Below are positions 1-8,440 of a stretch of DNA of 10,353 nucleotides, piece by piece (position 1 is the first letter of the stretch; each line of letters begins with the position of its first letter). The notes under the pieces are model-generated. The model was given only the letters and a program-made list of their open reading frames with translations. It was not told where the DNA came from and made no database searches. The stretch is from Clostridiales bacterium (GTDB lineage: Bacteria > Bacillota > Clostridia > Lachnospirales > Lachnospiraceae), in the NCBI GenBank assembly GCA_015655565.1, contig JAATEU010000558.1, positions 1 to 10,353 on the forward strand, written 5' to 3'. A program made the translations under genes and the position numbers.

Positions 1-66
1 TCAAAGCGGATATTCCAGATCCGCTGCCGCTGCTTGGCTCTATCCTATTGCGCAGCTTCATTGCTA

Positions 67-1490
<1,424 letters not shown>

Positions 1491-1824
1491 TTTTTCTAAA
1501 AAACTATCAATTAGAAGATATTTGGTTATATCAGGAGTGTTGAAGGCAGAAGCGTGTATATACTGTTATATTGTGTGAGAGGGACTGTTGTAAAATCCCT
1601 AAACTATATTACCTGTAATAGAATGCATATTATATTTTAAGACATTTTGTACGAAGTACCTGCGGATATCGGCAAGAAAGAGAATACCGCTGTTTATCCG
1701 AACAGGTGAAAAAAATTCTAAAAAATATAACGTACATTTGCCGCAAGTTTTATAAAGCAAAGATTTTGCAGCATTCCCCCTGTTCCATTAAGCGGCAGCT
1801 GGTACAGCAAATTTCAAACACACT
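1491..1824. other. Intergenic stretch after eno; no protein gene seen
   Basis: This 334-bp stretch has no convincing reading frame on either strand. A weak TTGAAG/TGTTAT pair near 1539-1568 could be a promoter but is too poor to call. AGGGA and TCCCT near 1580-1600 form only a 5-bp repeat. The notable content is the set of inverted repeats at 1648-1797, listed separately. A standard hairpin with a T-run after eno was not found, so eno transcription may read into this region. Confidence 0.5.
1648..1797. repeat. Nested inverted repeats, possible structured RNA
   Basis: The core is an 11-bp stem: ACCTGCGGATA (1658-1668) pairs with TATCCG (1695-1700) plus CAGGT (1703-1707), with a two-base bulge. 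It is enclosed by TGTACG (1648-1653) and CGTACA (1731-1736). A second set follows: TGCCGC (1739-1744) with GCGGCA (1792-1797), containing GCAAA-gat-TTTGC (1757-1769). On the plus strand the core stem is followed by an A-rich run, and on the minus strand by no T-run, so it is not a classic intrinsic terminator. On the minus strand it lies just downstream of the small gene ending at 1825 and could be that transcript's 3' region. No known riboswitch motif was recognised. Confidence 0.4.
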
Positions 1825-2034
1825 CTAGTTGCCAGAGTTAATGATTGATAACCTATCCGACAGTATATAATGATTATATTTTATTAAATTCCCGCTAATC
1901 AATACATGGGTATTCATATTGCATATATTTGTATCCATGGTATAAGGTATATTATTATATAGAGAGTAATTGTCTTCATAGCTTTTGTCATAAGGTCCTT
2001 TGTCTTTCCGCATGCGTAACTCTTTATTATCCAT
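1825..2034 (-). CDS. Possible small hypothetical protein (69 aa)
   Basis: I do not recognise this product. The predicted 69-residue protein starts MDNKELRMRK, is highly charged over its first 25 residues, and is rich in Asn and Tyr throughout. It has no signal peptide, membrane segment or known motif. Support for a real gene comes from its signals. GAGGTGG sits a few bases before the ATG on the minus strand. A TTGAAT/TATAAT promoter with a 17-bp spacer lies about 65 bp upstream. It is transcribed away from opp and toward the 3' end of eno. It could be a small peptide, a decayed remnant of a longer gene, or a chance frame inside a small RNA. Conservation would decide; the sequence alone does not. 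Confidence 0.4.
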   Translation of the reverse strand: MDNKELRMRKDKGPYDKSYEDNYSLYNNIPYTMDTNICNMNTHVLISGNLIKYNHYILSDRLSIINSGN

Positions 2035-2098
2035 AATTCCACCTCTTTAATATTTCTTTATGTAAAAATAAGTATGAAGTTCATTAATAATTTTCTTA

Positions 2099-2127
2099 AT
2101 TATAATACATTATGACAGGATATTCAA
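2099..2127 (-). promoter_or_regulatory. Sigma-A type promoter reading leftward
   Basis: On the minus strand, the -35 TTGAAT (plus 2122-2127) and the -10 TATAAT (plus 2099-2104) are separated by exactly 17 bp. The -10 is a perfect consensus and the -35 matches at four of six positions. Transcription would start near 2092, giving a leader of about 58 nt before the small gene at 2034-1825. The AT-rich background makes chance -10 matches common, but the correct spacing and the downstream ribosome binding site support it. Confidence 0.55.
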
Positions 2128-2554
2128 TCTTATTTACAGGAATAATCAGGACAAAGGCAGGAAGATAATTCCAAAGACCAAGGAACTTCCGGGTGCAGCT
2201 GTCTGATTTTGCCGGCAATAAGTGTTCTGTCCTTCAGGAGGAAAAATATACAGTGTGTAAAAATCAGATTCCGTTGTAACGTGGAGTTATTTGAATGCCC
2301 GGTATTCCACAGAAATAAATTATTTGTTATAGTTTTAATTTATTTTTTTGTATTTTATTTTATATTTTTATGTATAATTATTAAAATATAAAAACAAGAA
2401 TAAATCGTAAATTATAAATATTAAAATATATTGAACAAATGTCTTTCTGGGAAAGACTAATATCGCAGTGAATATATATTCATATTTATAAGAAAATATG
2501 CTGATTATGTTCCTGAAAGCCTGAAAAATGCTGGGAAAATTAGAAATTTGAATA
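2128..2554. other. AT-rich intergenic region upstream of opp; no gene seen
   Basis: No convincing gene is present. A 60-codon frame at 2209-2391 encodes a Phe/Ile-rich tail that simply reflects AT-rich DNA, and it lacks a good ribosome binding site. AGGACA (2148-2153) and TGTCCT (2228-2233) are a distant 6-bp inverted pair. The part from about 2320 to 2440 is extremely AT-rich, with runs of T then A, and may be bent. TATAAT at 2373-2378 with TTGTAT at 2348-2353 has a 19-bp spacer and could be a weak distal promoter. Two palindromes at 2441-2457 and 2469-2482 are listed separately. Confidence 0.5.
2441..2482. promoter_or_regulatory. Two palindromes upstream of opp promoter, possible operators
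   Basis: GTCTTTC-tgg-GAAAGAC (2441-2457) is a perfect 7-bp inverted repeat with a 3-bp spacer. Twelve bases later TGAATATATATTCA (2469-2482) is a perfect 14-bp palindrome. They lie about 75-115 bp upstream of the opp -35 box, a position suited to an activator or upstream operator. Neither matches a binding site I can name with confidence; a CodY-type box was considered and does not fit well. The second is AT-only at its centre, so chance is plausible. Confidence 0.3.
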
Positions 2555-2583
2555 TTGACAAAGGAATATTTTTGTAATATTAT
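2555..2583 (+). promoter_or_regulatory. Sigma-A promoter of the opp operon
   Basis: A perfect -35 TTGACA (2555-2560) and a -10 TATTAT (2578-2583, five of six consensus positions) are separated by 17 bp. AT-rich DNA precedes it. Transcription would start near 2590, giving a leader of about 57 nt before the oppA ATG at 2647. This is the best promoter in the window. Confidence 0.8.
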
Positions 2584-2594
2584 ATTGTTTGTAC

Positions 2595-2622
2595 AAGGAA
2601 GTATACATTGAGATACTTCCTT
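2595..2622 (+). promoter_or_regulatory. Perfect 10-bp hairpin in the oppA 5' leader
   Basis: AAGGAAGTAT (2595-2604) and ATACTTCCTT (2613-2622) form a perfect 10-bp stem with an 8-base loop, beginning about five bases after the predicted transcription start. Three more T residues, then AATTT, follow, so it resembles a small terminator. It ends eight bases before the strong ribosome binding site AAAGGAGG (2631-2638). It could protect the 5' end of the mRNA, be a DNA operator overlapping the initially transcribed region, or act as an early attenuator. The sequence does not tell which. Confidence 0.6.
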
Positions 2623-2646
2623 TTTAATTTAAAGGAGGAGAATAAG

Positions 2647-4347
2647 ATGAAGAAAAACAAACTGTTGGCTGCCGTGCTTGTTGCAGCCCTGTCAGTAACT
2701 ATGTTAGCGGGATGCGGTGGAGCCAAAGAACCCGATAATTCAGCGGAATCAACCACTTCTGCGGATAATACGGCAGATCCCACTGATACAACAGAGCCTG
2801 CTGATTTAGGTACCTATCCGGGAACTTCTGAAGCAAATGCAATTACGGTTAATATTACTTCAGAACCGCCTGATTTATTTACTGTAACAACAACGGATAC
2901 CACATCATTTTCCGTTATCCGTCACATTATGGAAAATCTTGTTATGCTGGATGAGAACGATGAGGTTGTTGCCGGTGTTGCAAAAGACTGGACTGTAAGT
3001 GAGGATCAGATGACTTACACATTTAATTTAAGAGATGATATGAAATGGACAAATGGGGAACCGGTTACGGCCAATGACTTCGTATTTGCCTGGACGTCAC
3101 TTTTGACTCCTTCTTTTGCGGCTGAGTATGCATACTTTGGTTATGTGTTTAAAAACGGTCAGGCGTTTAACGAAGGAACGGTAGGTGCAGATGAACTTGG
3201 TGTGAAAGCTGTTTCTGATTATGTACTTGAAGTTACGTTGGAAAACCCTACTTCCTATTTCCTTAGCACTTTGGCCTTTGGTGTATTTGCACCTCTGAAT
3301 GAAAAAGCTTACAATGAATACGGTGAAGCTTATGGTACGGATGCGGACAAGATTGTTTCAAACGGGCCTTTTAAAATTGCATCCTGGGAACATGAGAATA
3401 ACCTTGTTCTTGAAAAAAATTCGGATTTTTATGATGCTGATAATATTAAACTTGATAAAATCACTATGGTAATGATAAATGATACTAATGCGGCTTTAAA
3501 TGCATTTAAAGCCGGTGAAATTGATATAACTGACAGGCTGACCGGTGATCAGGTGGCTTTACTGGAAGGTGAAGGTTATCCTGTTAATACTTATGATGAT
3601 GGTTCCACCTTCTACCTGGAGTATAATCTTACAGATAAAAATTTGGCTAATAAGAATTTACGTACGGCATTAACTTACGCAGTAGATTCACAGGCATTTA
3701 TTGACAGCATTGTAAAAAATGATTCGAAACCTGCCGTGTCCTATACACCGCCGATTGTCAAAGGTTTAAACGGATCATTTGCTGACGAAGTAGGTGCTTT
3801 GATTCCTGCATTTGATGCAGACAAGGCTAAGGATTACTATGCAAAAGCCTTGGAAGAACTTGGTGTTGATACGGTAGAGCTTACCATGATAAGTGATGAT
3901 ACGGATTCAGCTGTTCTTTATGCGGCATTTGTCCAGGAACAATTAAAAGTAAATCTTGGTATTGACTTAAAAGTTGAATCCATGCCGTTTAAGAGCAGAA
4001 TTGAAAAAATGACAAACAAAGACTTTTCCATCGTATTTGCAGGCTGGGGGCCTGATTACAATGATCCTATGACCTTTCTTGATATGTTTGAAACCGGAAA
4101 TGGCAACAACCATACAAGTTATTCAAATGCTGCTTATGATGATTTATTAGATAAAGTACGTGCTGAATTAGATCCGACAGCCCGTTTTGGTTACTTAACG
4201 GAACTTGAAAAAATATTAATGCAGGATTTACCGATTGGTCCTATATATTGGAGAGCCAAAGATTATGTCGTAAGCGGTAAGATTGCTTCCGGTGTACGTA
4301 GAACTGCTTTCCAGGATATGAATTACCGTTATGTTACATTAAAATAA
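2647..4347 (+). CDS. oppA: Oligopeptide ABC transporter, peptide-binding lipoprotein
   Basis: This is the extracellular substrate-binding protein (SBP_bac_5 family) that captures peptides and delivers them to the OppBC channel. The 566-residue product opens with a lipoprotein signal: Lys-rich start, hydrophobic stretch, and lipobox LAGC with Cys23 as the likely lipid anchor. A Ser/Thr/Asp/Glu-rich linker covers about residues 24-60. The family signature region is near 109-148 (GVAKDWTVSEDQMTYTF, then KWTNGEPVTANDFVFAW). SNGPFKI at 238-244 and AGWGPDYNDP at 465-474 are also typical. The ATG at 2647 is chosen over an in-frame TTG at 2608 because AAAGGAGG lies eight bases upstream, the signal peptide then starts correctly, and the TTG lies in the leader hairpin. 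Two hairpins follow before oppB, consistent with excess OppA. Substrate range (oligo- versus dipeptide) cannot be read from the sequence. Confidence 0.95.
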   Translation: MKKNKLLAAVLVAALSVTMLAGCGGAKEPDNSAESTTSADNTADPTDTTEPADLGTYPGTSEANAITVNITSEPPDLFTVTTTDTTSFSVIRHIMENLVMLDENDEVVAGVAKDWTVSEDQMTYTFNLRDDMKWTNGEPVTANDFVFAWTSLLTPSFAAEYAYFGYVFKNGQAFNEGTVGADELGVKAVSDYVLEVTLENPTSYFLSTLAFGVFAPLNEKAYNEYGEAYGTDADKIVSNGPFKIASWEHENNLVLEKNSDFYDADNIKLDKITMVMINDTNAALNAFKAGEIDITDRLTGDQVALLEGEGYPVNTYDDGSTFYLEYNLTDKNLANKNLRTALTYAVDSQAFIDSIVKNDSKPAVSYTPPIVKGLNGSFADEVGALIPAFDADKAKDYYAKALEELGVDTVELTMISDDTDSAVLYAAFVQEQLKVNLGIDLKVESMPFKSRIEKMTNKDFSIVFAGWGPDYNDPMTFLDMFETGNGNNHTSYSNAAYDDLLDKVRAELDPTARFGYLTELEKILMQDLPIGPIYWRAKDYVVSGKIASGVRRTAFQDMNYRYVTLK

Positions 4348-4382
4348 TAAATGGAACCCAAATAGTATCATTATAAAAGGAT

Positions 4383-4412
4383 AGTGCGGGCTTGTTATAT
4401 ACAACCCGCACT
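4383..4412 (+). terminator. Intercistronic hairpin after oppA (partial terminator or stabiliser)
   Basis: AGTGCGGG (4383-4390) pairs with CCCGCACT (4405-4412). The stem continues as TTGT (4392-4395) with ACAA (4401-4404) around a five-base loop, leaving one bulged C. The 12-bp GC-rich stem starts 35 bp after the oppA stop. The tail (TTCCCTTGTGT) is a poor U-tract, so it is more likely a leaky terminator or a 3' stabiliser for oppA mRNA than a complete stop. Confidence 0.6.
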
Positions 4413-4457
4413 TCCCTTGTGTAAAAATAGTATGGGACAAATTAAAAAAGAAATCTT

Positions 4458-4515
4458 AGAATTGCCATCCTATATTACTTTTAATTTTTTTAAAGTAATA
4501 TAGGATATCAATTCT
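4458..4515 (+). terminator. Long AT-rich hairpin between oppA and oppB
   Basis: ATCCTATATTACTTT (4467-4481) pairs perfectly with AAAGTAATATAGGAT (4492-4506), a 15-bp stem. After a two-base mismatch on each side, AGAATTG (4458-4464) pairs with CAATTCT (4509-4515), giving 22 pairs in all. A short T-run (4515-4518) follows. It may be a terminator, an RNase III processing site or a small palindromic insertion. No good promoter was found between it and oppB, so oppB transcription probably depends on read-through. Confidence 0.55.
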
Positions 4516-4586
4516 TTTAAAATAAATAATTTTACATATTAATATTTCGTATGGAATTAATCAGAGATTAGAAAGGGGGACTGCAT

Positions 4587-5531
4587 ATGGTTAAATATGT
4601 CGGAAAAAGATTATTATATGCTTTTTTAACCTTGCTTGTTTTGGTCGCTTTGACGTTTTTTATGATGCGTTTGTTGCCAGGTGATCCTTTTTTAGGGGAA
4701 AAAGTAGTACCGGAAACTACTTTAAAAGCTTTAAATGAAAAATATGGTCTTGATAAACCCATGATAGTGCAGTTGGCAATGTATGTGAAAAATATTTTTA
4801 AAGGTGATTTAGGCTTATCCATGTATTATAACCGGTCTATTAATGATATAATAGCCCAGGCATTTCCATATTCTTTTGATTTGGGAATCCGGTCCTTGAT
4901 TTTTGCCGCCATAACCGGAATATTGTTAGGAGTCGTGGCAGCGGTAAAAAGAGGTACGAAATGGGACACCGCAGCTATGTTACTTGCAGTTATCGGCGTA
5001 TCGGTACCAAGCTTTATTATTGGTGCACTTCTGCAATATTTCCTGGGATTAAAATTATTTGAATTAACAGGTATTAAATTCTTCCCGATTACCGGCTGGA
5101 ATACGGCTTTAAGTAAAATACTTCCATCCTTTGCTTTAAGTTTCAGTTCCCTGGCTACCGTGTCAAGGCTGATGAGGACCAGTATGTTGGACACACTGGG
5201 TCAGGATTACATTAAAACAGCAAAATCTAAAGGCTTATCACAGAAAAAGATTATCATAAAACATGCCGTCCGTAATGCAATCATGCCGGTAATAACGGTT
5301 TTAGGCCCGATTGCGGCATCCGTATTAACCGGGGCATTTGTTGTTGAAAATATATTTTCAATTCCCGGTATGGGTAAATTTTTTGTCATAAGCATACAAA
5401 ACAGGGATTATACCATGATTTCAGGCATTACTTTATTCTATGGCGTGTTCCTGGTTGCAGCCAATTTAATTGTGGACCTGCTGTACGGATTCATTGATCC
5501 CCGTGTAAAACTGGTAGAAGGGAAGGAGTAA
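4587..5531 (+). CDS. oppB: Oligopeptide ABC transporter, permease OppB
   Basis: OppB is one of the two integral membrane subunits that form the peptide channel. The 314-residue protein shows the family's N-terminal pattern: a first membrane helix near residues 9-31 ending in RLLPGDPF. An extracytoplasmic segment with LNEKYGLDKP and GDLGLS follows, and then about five more helices (roughly 100-121, 127-150, 175-195, 236-258, 277-302). The cytoplasmic EAA-type loop that docks on the ATPases is at about 207-230 (DYIKTAKSKGLSQKK and HAVRNA). The C-terminus ends in the typical FIDPRVK. The ATG is preceded by AAAGGGGG at 4572-4579. The 239-bp gap from oppA contains two hairpins. oppC starts four bases after the stop, with its ribosome binding site inside the end of oppB, so the two are likely translated in step. 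Confidence 0.95.
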   Translation: MVKYVGKRLLYAFLTLLVLVALTFFMMRLLPGDPFLGEKVVPETTLKALNEKYGLDKPMIVQLAMYVKNIFKGDLGLSMYYNRSINDIIAQAFPYSFDLGIRSLIFAAITGILLGVVAAVKRGTKWDTAAMLLAVIGVSVPSFIIGALLQYFLGLKLFELTGIKFFPITGWNTALSKILPSFALSFSSLATVSRLMRTSMLDTLGQDYIKTAKSKGLSQKKIIIKHAVRNAIMPVITVLGPIAASVLTGAFVVENIFSIPGMGKFFVISIQNRDYTMISGITLFYGVFLVAANLIVDLLYGFIDPRVKLVEGKE

Positions 5532-5535
5532 TAAA

Positions 5536-6474
5536 ATGGATAGAATTGAAAAAGGTCGTTTTGAATGGGTTGGGGCCAATGTGTCTGAAAGCGAAGGAAT
5601 CACAAGGCCCAGTACCAGTTATTGGAGAGATGCGATGAAACGTCTCTTTAAAAATAAGATAGCGGTGTTCTGCCTCTTTGCCATAGTTCTGATAAGTATT
5701 CTGGCTGTTATTATTCCCATTGTTTCACCTTATACCATAAGTGAACAGCATTTAACACACACTAACATTAGTATGGGTTTTAAGGATCCGGTGGACGGGC
5801 ATATCCATCTGTTTGGTACCGATACCCTTGGGCGTGATATATTTACACGTGTATGGTCCGGTGCCAGAACTTCACTTTTTATCTCTTTTACGGCAGTTTT
5901 CATTAATGTTATCATTGGTATTATCTATGGCGGAATTTCCGGATATATCGGCGGAATGTTGGATAATATCATGATGAGAATTATAGAAATTATTAATGGA
6001 ATTCCATATCTGATTATAGTAATCCTTTTAATGATGGTTTTACCGGCCGGTGTCATGACAATGGTTATTGCCTATGCTGCCGTTGGCTGGACAGGTATGG
6101 CACGTCTTGTACGGGGGCAGATAATGGCCTTAAAACAGCAGGATTATGTGGTTGCGGCAAAGGTTATGGGAGCGGATACCAAGCGGATTATTTTTAAACA
6201 TTTAATTCCCAATACCTTAAGTATTATTATAGTAAATATAACACTGGCAATTCCCAGTGCAATTTTTACGGAGGCTTTTTTAAGCTTTATCGGACTTGGT
6301 GTTCCGTTACCCCATGCAAGCTGGGGAACTTTAGCAAATGACGGTGTCAAGGTATTTCAGATATATCCGTCCCAGTTAATTATTCCCGCCCTCTATATTA
6401 GTATTACCATGTTGTCCTTTAACTTATTAGGGGATGGTTTACGTGATGCATTTGATCCAAAGTTAAGGAGGTAA
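5536..6474 (+). CDS. oppC: Oligopeptide ABC transporter, permease OppC
   Basis: OppC is the second channel subunit, pairing with OppB. The 312-residue protein has a longer hydrophilic N-terminus (about 35 residues, including SYWRDAMKRLFKNK) before the first helix near 40-63, as is usual for OppC/DppC. The family motif HLFGTDTLGRDIFTR is at 91-105. Further helices lie near 113-137, 153-193, 226-250 and 280-300. The EAA-type coupling loop is at about 203-226 (DYVVAAKVMGADTKRI, then HLIPN). The C-terminus carries LGDGLRDAFDPKLRR. AAGGAG at 5523-5528 lies seven bases before the ATG. oppD follows four bases after the stop. Confidence 0.95.
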   Translation: MDRIEKGRFEWVGANVSESEGITRPSTSYWRDAMKRLFKNKIAVFCLFAIVLISILAVIIPIVSPYTISEQHLTHTNISMGFKDPVDGHIHLFGTDTLGRDIFTRVWSGARTSLFISFTAVFINVIIGIIYGGISGYIGGMLDNIMMRIIEIINGIPYLIIVILLMMVLPAGVMTMVIAYAAVGWTGMARLVRGQIMALKQQDYVVAAKVMGADTKRIIFKHLIPNTLSIIIVNITLAIPSAIFTEAFLSFIGLGVPLPHASWGTLANDGVKVFQIYPSQLIIPALYISITMLSFNLLGDGLRDAFDPKLRR

Positions 6475-6478
6475 AGGG

Positions 6479-7483
6479 ATGAATAAAATATTACAGATAA
6501 AGGATTTAAGGGTATCCTTTGATACCTATGCAGGGGAAGTAAAAGCAGTACGGGGGATTTCCTTTGATATCCATGAAGGAGAAGTACTGGCAATTGTCGG
6601 AGAAAGCGGCTGCGGCAAAAGCGTTACGGCCCAGACCATTATGAAATTAAATCCCATGCCGCCTGCAAGGATTGCACATGGGGATATCCTTTTAGGAGAA
6701 CATGACATTGTCAGGGCATCGGAAAAAGAAATGATGAAAATCAGGGGAAAGGAAGTCAGTATGATTTTCCAGGACCCCATGACCTGTTTAAACCCTACCA
6801 TGCAGGTTGGGAAACAGCTGACGGAAGCAATACGCCATCATCAGAAATTATCAAAGGAAGAAGCAAATAAGGAAGCAATCAGACTTTTAGAAACCGTAAA
6901 TATTCCTAATGCAAAGCAGCGTGCCAGGCAGTATCCCCATGAATTTTCCGGCGGCATGAGGCAGAGGGTCATGATTGCCATGGCACTTTCCAGTTCACCG
7001 AAATTATTAATTGCAGACGAACCGACAACTGCATTGGATGTTACCATTCAGGCACAGATTATGGATTTATTATTAGAGATAAAGCAAAAAACCAATACGG
7101 CAATTATATTAATAACCCATGATCTTGGTGTTGTTGCCAGTGTAGCTGACCGTGTTGCGGTTATGTATGCAGGTAAAATAGTTGAAACGGGAACGGCAAA
7201 GAATATATTTTATCACCCATCCCACCCATATACAAGGGCTTTGCTTAAAAGCCTGCCGGATACGGATATGGACCGAAGCATAAGACTTGTATCGATTCCG
7301 GGCACACCTCCGGATTTATTAAATCCTCCGGCAGGCTGTGGTTTTGCCAGCAGATGTTCTAATTGCATGAAAATATGCCAGACGGATTTACCGCCGGAAT
7401 TTATTATTGACGGCGGCCATGTGGCAGCCTGTTGGCTGCATTATGAAAATTGTCCGGCTGAATTGGAGGGGGTGAAAAATTAG
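6479..7483 (+). CDS. oppD: Oligopeptide ABC transporter, ATP-binding protein OppD
   Basis: OppD is one of two cytoplasmic ATPases powering uptake. The 334-residue protein has a complete ABC nucleotide-binding domain: Walker A GESGCGKS at 41-48, Q-loop Q98 in IFQDP, signature FSGGMRQR at 156-163, Walker B LLIADEP with E181, D-loop ALD at 185-187 and H-loop H214. The C-terminal oligopeptide-transporter extension follows (GTPPDLLNPPAGC) with cysteines at 287, 293, 296, 300 and 318. Some OppD/DppD relatives bind an iron-sulfur cluster with these cysteines; that is inferred here. The ribosome binding site AAGGAGG (6465-6471) overlaps the last codons of oppC, seven bases before the ATG. The stop codon directly abuts the oppF ATG. 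Confidence 0.96.
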   Translation: MNKILQIKDLRVSFDTYAGEVKAVRGISFDIHEGEVLAIVGESGCGKSVTAQTIMKLNPMPPARIAHGDILLGEHDIVRASEKEMMKIRGKEVSMIFQDPMTCLNPTMQVGKQLTEAIRHHQKLSKEEANKEAIRLLETVNIPNAKQRARQYPHEFSGGMRQRVMIAMALSSSPKLLIADEPTTALDVTIQAQIMDLLLEIKQKTNTAIILITHDLGVVASVADRVAVMYAGKIVETGTAKNIFYHPSHPYTRALLKSLPDTDMDRSIRLVSIPGTPPDLLNPPAGCGFASRCSNCMKICQTDLPPEFIIDGGHVAACWLHYENCPAELEGVKN

Positions 7484-8440
7484 ATGGAAAATAAAAAACT
7501 GGTAGTTCTTGATGATATTTCAAAATATTTTAAAGTTTCAGAAGGAACACTAAAGGCGGTTGAACAGGTATCACTTGATATAATGAAAGGTGAAACATTA
7601 GGTTTGGTTGGTGAATCAGGCTGCGGGAAATCCACCCTTGGCAAAGTAGTTATGGGGATTTATCAGCCGACACACGGACAATTAACCTATCATGGAAAAG
7701 AATCCATTCACTTAAATAAAAAAACATTGTTTTCTTATTCAAAAATGGCACAAATAATTTTTCAGGATCCTTATTCCTCTTTGGATCCCCGCATGACAGT
7801 CGGTTCCATTATAGAAGAGGGAATGATTATTCATAAAATGTATGATAAAAAGAGAAGACAGGAAAGGGTTTATGAATTACTGGAACTGGTTGGATTGAAC
7901 AAAGAACATGCCAACCGTTTTCCTCACGAATTTTCAGGCGGCCAGCGTCAGCGTATCGGTATTGCAAGGGCCCTTGCAATAGAGCCTGAGTTTATTGTGT
8001 GTGATGAACCGATTTCCGCATTGGATGTATCCATTCAGTCGCAAATTATAAACCTTCTGCATGATTTACAAAAAGAGTTTAATTTAACATATCTTTTTAT
8101 TGCACATGATTTAAATATAGTAAAATATATCAGTGACCGAATTGCAGTAATGTATTTAGGCAATATTGTTGAACTTGCTGCCAGTGGTGAACTTTATGCC
8201 AATACCTTGCATCCTTATTCAAAGGCTTTGTTATCTGCAGTTCCCGTTCCCGATCCGGATAAGGAGGCTAAAAAAGTACGTCAGATTTTAAGCGGTGATG
8301 TTCCCAGCCCCATTAATATTCCCAAAGGATGTAATTTTGCCGGCCGGTGCCCCCAGGTCTGTGATATTTGTACGAAAGAAAAACCGTTTTTGAGAGAGAT
8401 AACAACAGGACATTTTGTTTCCTGCCATATGGTAAAATAA
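7484..8440 (+). CDS. oppF: Oligopeptide ABC transporter, ATP-binding protein OppF
   Basis: OppF is the second ATPase and forms a heterodimer with OppD. In its 318 residues are Walker A GESGCGKS at 43-50, Q-loop Q94 in IFQDPYSSLDPR, signature FSGGQRQR at 150-157, Walker B IVCDEP with E175, SALD at 178-181 and H-loop H208. Both ATPase subunits therefore look catalytically complete. The C-terminal extension has the usual SGDVPSPINIPKGC start and cysteines at 283, 289, 293, 296 and 314. The ATG follows the oppD stop with no gap, and GGAGGGGGTG upstream (7465-7474) lies inside oppD, suggesting coupled translation. A large inverted repeat begins within the stop codon region. It is the last gene of the operon. 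Confidence 0.96.
   Translation: MENKKLVVLDDISKYFKVSEGTLKAVEQVSLDIMKGETLGLVGESGCGKSTLGKVVMGIYQPTHGQLTYHGKESIHLNKKTLFSYSKMAQIIFQDPYSSLDPRMTVGSIIEEGMIIHKMYDKKRRQERVYELLELVGLNKEHANRFPHEFSGGQRQRIGIARALAIEPEFIVCDEPISALDVSIQSQIINLLHDLQKEFNLTYLFIAHDLNIVKYISDRIAVMYLGNIVELAASGELYANTLHPYSKALLSAVPVPDPDKEAKKVRQILSGDVPSPINIPKGCNFAGRCPQVCDICTKEKPFLREITTGHFVSCHMVK

Noticed and set aside
1790..1812. T-box-like segment (GGTAC within AGCTGGTACAGC)
   Set aside because: The conserved T-box core sequence and specifier structure are absent, and no aminoacyl-tRNA or amino acid gene follows.
2209..2391. 60-codon plus-strand frame with a hydrophobic tail
   Set aside because: The hydrophobic end is just translation of T-rich DNA, there is no suitable ribosome binding site or promoter, and the first half has no motif.
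2530..2560. CodY-like box overlapping the opp promoter (AAAATTAGAAATTT)
   Set aside because: Aligned to the usual CodY consensus it matches only about half the positions, which is expected by chance in AT-rich DNA.
2608..2646. Longer oppA start at the TTG at 2608
   Set aside because: It would add residues before the lipoprotein signal, it lies in the leader hairpin, and the strong AAAGGAGG site clearly serves the ATG at 2647.
4516..4586. Separate promoter for oppB
   Set aside because: TTTACA at 4531-4536 has no acceptable -10 at 16-18 bp; the nearest candidates match two or three positions.
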